Position numbers and translations under genes: made by a program
Origin: Candidatus Puniceispirillum sp.
Lineage (GTDB): Bacteria; Pseudomonadota; Alphaproteobacteria; Puniceispirillales; Puniceispirillaceae
Direction: 5' to 3'
Assembly (NCBI GenBank): GCA_016778825.1
Contig: JADHOU010000038.1
Span: 1 to 9,856 of the forward strand
Length of the DNA: 9,856 nt
Shown here: positions 6,678 through 9,856 of the stretch, in pieces
How positions within the stretch are numbered: the stretch's first letter is position 1
How the letters are laid out: each line of letters starts with the position of its first letter
Notes under the pieces: model-generated
Databases searched by the model: none
The model's input: only the letters and a program-made list of their open reading frames with translations
Told to the model about the DNA's origin: nothing

Positions 6678-7409
6678 CTATTCGTCGGTTTTTGTTTGAT
6701 CATGGCCGGTTGTACCCGCCGCATCGCCTGTTTTTGAAACCCCAACCATGGCTGGGCGTAACAGTCGGTCATGAAGAACATAGCCATGCTGGACAACCTC
6801 AAGAACCATGCCGCTTGGCTGGTCATTGGTTGGCACTTCAAACATTGCCTGATGCAAATTATAGTCAAATTTCTCGCCAAGTGGCTCAACGCGCTTAATG
6901 CCATGTTTTTCGATAACTGATTGCAGCTCAGTCCAGCTAAGCTGGATACCAGTAATCAGCGATTTCACAGTTTCATCAACCTGATCAAGATTTTCTGGCG
7001 CTGATTCGACAACACGTGCCAGATTATCAATGGCGCCAACAAGGTCACGCGCAAATGGTGTATGGCCATATTTCCGAACATTAGCGGCTTCGCGCTCGCT
7101 TCGGCGGCGCATATTTTCCGTATCGGCCAAAGCCCGCAATAGCTGGTCTTTCAATTGGTCACGTTCAGCAATCATGGCTGTTAACGGGCCCTGCGCTTCA
7201 GCCTCACCCTTGGTTTCGGCACCAGCGGCGGCAAGCACGCCATTCAGAATATCATCCATAGCGCCATCAGTGGCAGCCTTGTCTGATCCGGCCTGATCCT
7301 GCGCACTCGTTTCGGTGGTCTGGCCATCGGTGGTCTGGCCATCGGCGGTCTGGTTTTCAGCGGTCTGGTTTTCAGCCGGTTCATCATTGGTGGTTTTTTG
7401 ATCAGTCAT
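6678..7409 (-). CDS. grpE: GrpE, nucleotide exchange factor of DnaK
   Basis: A 243-residue co-chaperone that dimerises and ejects ADP from DnaK. A disordered Gln/Thr/Asp-rich N-terminus (1-50) contains pentapeptide repeats. The long coiled-coil helix covers about 75-113 (ERDQLKDQLLRALADTENMR), with family blocks FARDLVGAIDNLARV (119-133), GEKFDYNLHQAMFEVP (178-193) and VLHDRLLRPAMVGVSK (211-226). It is longer than the usual 190-210 because of the repeat tail. The ATG at 7409 is chosen because AAGGA lies about 7 bases upstream; the in-frame GTG at 7436 lies upstream of that site and has none of its own. dnaK follows on the same strand after 322 bases that contain a separate promoter. The gene upstream is on the opposite strand, so grpE needs its own promoter. 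Confidence 0.96.
   Translation of the reverse strand: MTDQKTTNDEPAENQTAENQTADGQTTDGQTTETSAQDQAGSDKAATDGAMDDILNGVLAAAGAETKGEAEAQGPLTAMIAERDQLKDQLLRALADTENMRRRSEREAANVRKYGHTPFARDLVGAIDNLARVVESAPENLDQVDETVKSLITGIQLSWTELQSVIEKHGIKRVEPLGEKFDYNLHQAMFEVPTNDQPSGMVLEVVQHGYVLHDRLLRPAMVGVSKTGDAAGTTGHDQTKTDE
7314..7373 (-). repeat. Four tandem 15-bp repeats in the grpE N-terminal tail
   Basis: Units are 7314-7328, 7329-7343, 7344-7358 and 7359-7373. The first two are identical (GGTGGTCTGGCCATC, plus strand) and the last two differ at one base. They encode, in protein order, ENQTA, ENQTA, DGQTT, DGQTT. This gives a two-by-two hierarchy, as if one unit was duplicated, diverged and duplicated again. Confidence 0.92.
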
Positions 7410-7449
7410 TCTCGTTTCCTTTTCGCTTCCAATCACGGAACGCCAGCCT

Positions 7450-7479
7450 TATCTAGTGATCATTGGCGATTTCGCCAAG
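7450..7479 (-). promoter_or_regulatory. Candidate grpE promoter
   Basis: On the minus strand there are two overlapping readings: CTTG (7479-7476), 18 bases, ACTAGAT (7457-7451), a partial heat-shock match; or TTGGCG (7478-7473), 17 bases, TAGATA (7455-7450), a weak housekeeping match. Either would give a leader of about 35 bases before the grpE ATG. A promoter is required here because the upstream gene is divergent. Confidence 0.35.
7463..7478. promoter_or_regulatory. Inverted repeat, operator candidate, upstream of grpE
   Basis: TTGGCGATTTCGCCAA has perfect 7-bp arms around two central bases. It overlaps the -35 region of the candidate grpE promoter. The size and symmetry suit a helix-turn-helix dimer. 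It does not resemble CIRCE, whose arms are TTAGCACTC/GAGTGCTAA with a 9-base spacer. Confidence 0.4.
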
Positions 7480-7510
7480 AGCAAAACATCAAAAATATGT
7501 CTTTTTGCCT

Positions 7511-7528
7511 TGATCCGATATTGGATCA
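7511..7528. promoter_or_regulatory. 18-bp dyad between grpE and the divergent unknown gene
   Basis: TGATCCGATATTGGATCA is symmetric at 16 of 18 positions. It lies about 33 bases from the TTGGCGA dyad, in the 282-base divergent region. Position and symmetry suggest a protein-binding site; no regulator is identified. Confidence 0.35.
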
Positions 7529-7691
7529 CGTCAGCGACATAGATACCGATAACGACAATTGATGGATCCTGACAAAACATTGTTTCTTTTGCTGACTTAT
7601 GAGACATTAAAATCTGTCATCAGGATCACGCCAGCATGATCATCGGGCATGAAACCAAGATGGAAACAACTTTGCCTAATAATGGTTGGAC

Positions 7692-8363
7692 ATGCCTGCT
7701 ATGCAAAATGCGCAAATCTGGAAATCAATTGAAGCGCTGTGCGACGAAGCCGAAGCCGTTATCAAAGATGGCACGCCAATGATGGCGGTGATCAAATCAA
7801 CCGCCCCACCAGCAATGGCACGCGAACAAGAATCTGATCAGACAGCTGATGCCCAAACTGAAAAACCGGCTTTGACGGGTTTGCCAAGTCAGGCACCACC
7901 ACCGGCAGTCAATATTGTTGCTAAGACCGAGCCGTCGGAAAATGTTGATGATGTATCGCTTTCCAACGCCACAATGGCCGAAATTGCCGCCGCGATTGAT
8001 CGGGCGGGCAAAGCCCCAAAAACCCAGATTATCGAACAACAGCCACAAATCATGTCGGATCAGCTTCGCCATGATTTGCTGACCGAAGTTGGCAGTGCTG
8101 TCCGCAATGTTTTAGCAAATGAATTACCGCATATGGTTCGCCATGCCGTTTCTGAATCGCTTTATGAATTGCTAACAACGCCGCCGCCAAAAAATACCAC
8201 AAAAGCGGACTCGCCGCAGAACCAAGCCATCGAAGCCAAACCGGCCAACCAAAAAGCATCGTCCAAAAAAGCCGCAATCAAGAAAACGGCAGCCACCAAA
8301 AAGACCATGGCGAAAAAAACAGTGGCCAGAAAAGCCTCACGCAAAGCCACAAGCCGGACATAA
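7692..8363 (+). CDS. Uncharacterised protein with central helix and Lys/Ala-rich histone-H1-like tail
   Basis: A 223-residue protein I do not recognise. Residues 1-35 may form a helix (IWKSIEALCDEAEAVI). Residues 36-118 are Pro/Ala/Gln-rich and likely disordered. Residues 121-161 look like an amphipathic helical module (LRHDLLTEVG, then ELPHMVRHAVSESLYEL). The last 36 residues contain 14 Lys/Arg and no acidic residue, with recurring KKT/KKA/RKA steps like the tails of bacterial H1-like proteins, which suggests binding to nucleic acid or another polyanion. The module faintly recalls the C-terminal helices of PopZ (DUF2497) proteins, L..xLP.xV..xV..x, but the N-terminus does not, so this is weak. 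An in-frame stop at 7680 limits the start to TTG 7686, ATG 7692 or ATG 7701; none has a clear ribosome binding site. It is divergent from grpE and convergent with hrcA. Confidence 0.75.
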   Translation: MPAMQNAQIWKSIEALCDEAEAVIKDGTPMMAVIKSTAPPAMAREQESDQTADAQTEKPALTGLPSQAPPPAVNIVAKTEPSENVDDVSLSNATMAEIAAAIDRAGKAPKTQIIEQQPQIMSDQLRHDLLTEVGSAVRNVLANELPHMVRHAVSESLYELLTTPPPKNTTKADSPQNQAIEAKPANQKASSKKAAIKKTAATKKTMAKKTVARKASRKATSRT

Positions 8364-8638
8364 CCACCCTATCAGCACGTCCCCCTCTTGCGTTTGCAAG
8401 CACAACATGATGATGCATTGTCATGACATCAGTTTCGATATCACCTCAGCTCAAAAACAATTATGTTTGGCGGTTTTCGCCCTCGCGCTAACGTTTTATT
8501 AGCCATATCAAACTATGCTGTCACGAAACGGATATTTCATCCTCGCGACCATGATGGAGATCACACGTATGAACCAGACCTGCCCGCATTGTCAGGCGAT
8601 CGATATTTTGACGCCATTCAAAGCTGGGCATAAGATCG
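8364..8638. other. Convergent intergenic region between the unknown gene and hrcA
   Basis: It holds several small dyads but no canonical terminator: CTTGC/GCAAG with a 4-base loop (about 8387-8400) without a T run, the 10-bp palindrome TGTCATGACA (8419-8428), GGCG/CGCC with a 5-base loop near 8469-8481, and GCTAA/TTAGC with a 7-base loop near 8487-8503. A candidate small CxxC gene begins at 8569. Confidence 0.4.
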
Positions 8639-8694
8639 TTACCGACCCAAAACGCGGTCAATCGCCTTGCTTGTATAATCAACCATCGGGATAA
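8569..8694 (+). CDS. Possible 41-residue CxxC mini-protein
   Basis: An open frame that starts MNQTCPHCQAIDIL and ends after 41 codons, overlapping the 3' end of hrcA by 56 bases on the opposite strand. CPHC (residues 5-8) is a metal-ribbon or redox-like pair; a second CxxC is absent, although a lone Cys occurs at 34. GGAG lies 9 bases upstream of the ATG, a usable ribosome binding site. An in-frame ATG at 8551 could extend it by six residues. Against it are its size, the overlap with hrcA and the presence of another open frame (8463-8633) in the same region. Confidence 0.22.
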   Translation: MNQTCPHCQAIDILTPFKAGHKIVTDPKRGQSPCLYNQPSG

Positions 8695-9697
8695 TCCGCG
8701 CATAATTCATATGGCGCGGGCCAAGAACGCCAATCGCCCCAATGATCGATCGGTCATTATTTTGATAAGGCGCAATCACTAATGAACAGCCGGTGCTGGC
8801 AAAAAGATTGTTTTCAGCGCCAATAAAAATTTTCACCCCATCGCCATCGCGTGTTGCATTTAAAAGCCGAAGCGCATTTTCGCGCGCATCCAATGCATCA
8901 AAAAGTCCACGAATTTCGGCAAGGCCTTCAGCCGCCTGAATATCATCAAGAAGATTAGCCTGCCCACGCAAAATAAGCGCCGCATCATCTCCGCCAATAC
9001 CGTCTGACCAGATGCCAAGCCCCTGTTCGACAAGAACTGTGGTCAGCTCGTCAAGTTCGGCCTTATGTTGGGCAATTTCATTTCGGATCAGGCTTGCCGC
9101 ATGAATCATGCTGTTATTTTTCAATTTGGCATTCATATAATTCGCCGCGCGCGTCATCGCTGACGCTGGAACGCCGGCGGGTAAATCAATCAACCGGTTT
9201 TCAACCTGCCCGTCCGACCGCACCAAAACCGCCAAGGCGCGATCAACGCCGATTGGGACAAATTCAAAATGCTGTAATTCGGCTTCGCTGCTTGGCGACA
9301 AAACCAGACTGGCGCAATTCGACAGCCCTGACAGGGTTTTGCTGGTTTTATCAAGAAGCTGGTTAAGGCTGATCCCACGCGCCGCACATTCGCTGTCAAT
9401 CGACTGGCGCTGCTCTGCCGGAATATCGCGGTTAAATTCCATCAGCCCATCAACAAAAAGCCGAAGGCCGGTTTCGGTTGGCACACGACCAGCCGATGTA
9501 TGCGGGGCAAATAAAAGCCCTGCATCTTCAAGGTCGCTCATCTTGCTTCGGATTGAGGCGGGCGAAAAGTCAAATTTGCCTGATCGGGCAAGCCGGCTTG
9601 ACCCAACCGGCAAGCCATCTTCCAAATAGGCCGAGACCAGCTCATGGAAAATTTCCATGCTGCGCGGTTTGAGGTCCTTTATACTGGCATCTGTCAT
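8639..9697 (-). CDS. hrcA: Heat-inducible transcription repressor HrcA
   Basis: A 352-residue DNA-binding repressor that in known systems binds CIRCE operators and is kept active by GroEL; in alphaproteobacteria it mainly controls groESL. The N-terminal winged helix is visible as MEIFHELVSAYLEDGLPVGSSRLA (split at about 14-37), FSPASIRSKMSDLEDAGLL (44-62) and PHTSAGRVPTETGLRLFVD (65-83). The remainder is the GAF-like and dimerisation part, ending IIPMVDYTSKAIDRVLGR. Length is normal (about 340-350). The ATG at 9697 is the family start, yet no ribosome binding site precedes it and a promoter-like -10 ends only 7 bases upstream. It is divergent from rph (131 bases between) and is separated from grpE by an opposite-strand gene, unlike the hrcA-grpE operon of many relatives. 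Confidence 0.95.
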   Translation of the reverse strand: MTDASIKDLKPRSMEIFHELVSAYLEDGLPVGSSRLARSGKFDFSPASIRSKMSDLEDAGLLFAPHTSAGRVPTETGLRLFVDGLMEFNRDIPAEQRQSIDSECAARGISLNQLLDKTSKTLSGLSNCASLVLSPSSEAELQHFEFVPIGVDRALAVLVRSDGQVENRLIDLPAGVPASAMTRAANYMNAKLKNNSMIHAASLIRNEIAQHKAELDELTTVLVEQGLGIWSDGIGGDDAALILRGQANLLDDIQAAEGLAEIRGLFDALDARENALRLLNATRDGDGVKIFIGAENNLFASTGCSLVIAPYQNNDRSIIGAIGVLGPRHMNYARIIPMVDYTSKAIDRVLGR

Positions 9698-9704
9698 GCA
9701 GAAA

Positions 9705-9733
9705 ATTTAGGATAGCCCAAGCCATTTGGTCAA
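9705..9733 (-). promoter_or_regulatory. Candidate hrcA promoter very close to the start codon
   Basis: On the minus strand: TTGACC (9733-9728), 17 bases, CTAAAT (9710-9705), then 7 bases and ATG. The -35 is 5 of 6 to consensus and the -10 only 3 of 6. An alternative -10, TATCCT (9714-9709), is also within 11 bases of the ATG. Either would give a transcript with almost no leader. Confidence 0.35.
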
Positions 9734-9828
9734 TCGAAGAAACAGAGATGCGGCAAATTACCTTATCCCTTTACTTCACTGGCATATCGCTTTAACCAGC
9801 TCGAACGCTGCAACAAAGGATATTTATC

Positions 9829-9856
9829 ATGACACGCCCTTCCGGCCGCGCCCTTG
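9829..9856 (+). CDS. rph: Ribonuclease PH, N-terminal fragment
   Basis: Only the first nine codons are in the window (MTRPSGRAL). RNase PH proteins characteristically open with M(x)RPSGRAxDQLR, and rph next to hrcA in divergent orientation is the usual alphaproteobacterial arrangement. The enzyme trims tRNA 3' ends phosphorolytically. AAAGGA (9815-9820) lies 8 bases upstream of the ATG, a good ribosome binding site. The call rests on a short match plus context. Confidence 0.75.

Noticed and set aside
7565..7627. GATCCTGA / TCAGGATC inverted repeat in the divergent region.
   Set aside because: The arms are 47 bases apart with no supporting pairs inside; likely chance in a GATC-rich stretch.
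7686..8363. Calling the unknown gene popZ.
   Set aside because: Only the central helix faintly resembles the PopZ C-terminus; the conserved PopZ N-terminal motif is absent and the basic tail is not a PopZ feature.
8463..8633. A 56-codon open frame on the plus strand beginning MFGGFRPRAN.
   Set aside because: It has no ribosome binding site, no recognisable motif, and overlaps the better-supported CPHC frame; the protein sequence looks like random translation.

Overview
The window is an ordinary-looking piece of an alphaproteobacterial chromosome with intermediate GC. The DnaK, DnaJ, GrpE, HrcA, DapB and Nth proteins all read as alphaproteobacterial. A marine, SAR116-like or rhodospirillal lineage would fit, but that placement is inference from protein flavour only. 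I see no tRNA, rRNA, insertion sequence, prophage or CRISPR array.

Layout. At 1-820 (minus) is the N-terminal part of an adenosine-kinase-like PfkB sugar kinase that runs off the left edge. At 976-1548 (plus) is a small predicted lipoprotein with a Pro-rich pentapeptide repeat and a C-terminal domain I recognise only as a conserved alphaproteobacterial type. Next, on the minus strand, come nth (endonuclease III) and dapB, read dapB then nth with two bases between them. Upstream of these on the same strand lies the chaperone set grpE (6678-7409), dnaK (4445-6355) and dnaJ (3267-4376). An uncharacterised Lys/Ala-tailed protein (7692-8363, plus) separates grpE from hrcA (8639-9697, minus). At the right edge the first codons of rph (RNase PH) point away from hrcA.

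Function. GrpE is the nucleotide exchange factor and DnaJ the J-domain co-chaperone of DnaK, so three genes make one folding machine. HrcA is normally a heat-shock repressor acting at CIRCE operators, but I find no CIRCE element in the window. The dnaK upstream region instead carries a very good match to the alphaproteobacterial RpoH (sigma-32) promoter, CTTG-N17-CCTATAT. A perfect intrinsic-terminator hairpin lies between dnaK and dnaJ and probably lowers dnaJ expression relative to dnaK. dapB (lysine/diaminopimelate synthesis) and nth (base excision repair) are common neighbours of this cluster without a functional link.

Novelty. Nothing here looks like a new defence or mobile system. The points most worth a second look are the unknown basic-tailed gene inserted between hrcA and grpE, the pair of dyads in its shared upstream region with grpE, the structured dnaK leader, the dnaK/dnaJ attenuator, and a possibly leaderless hrcA message.
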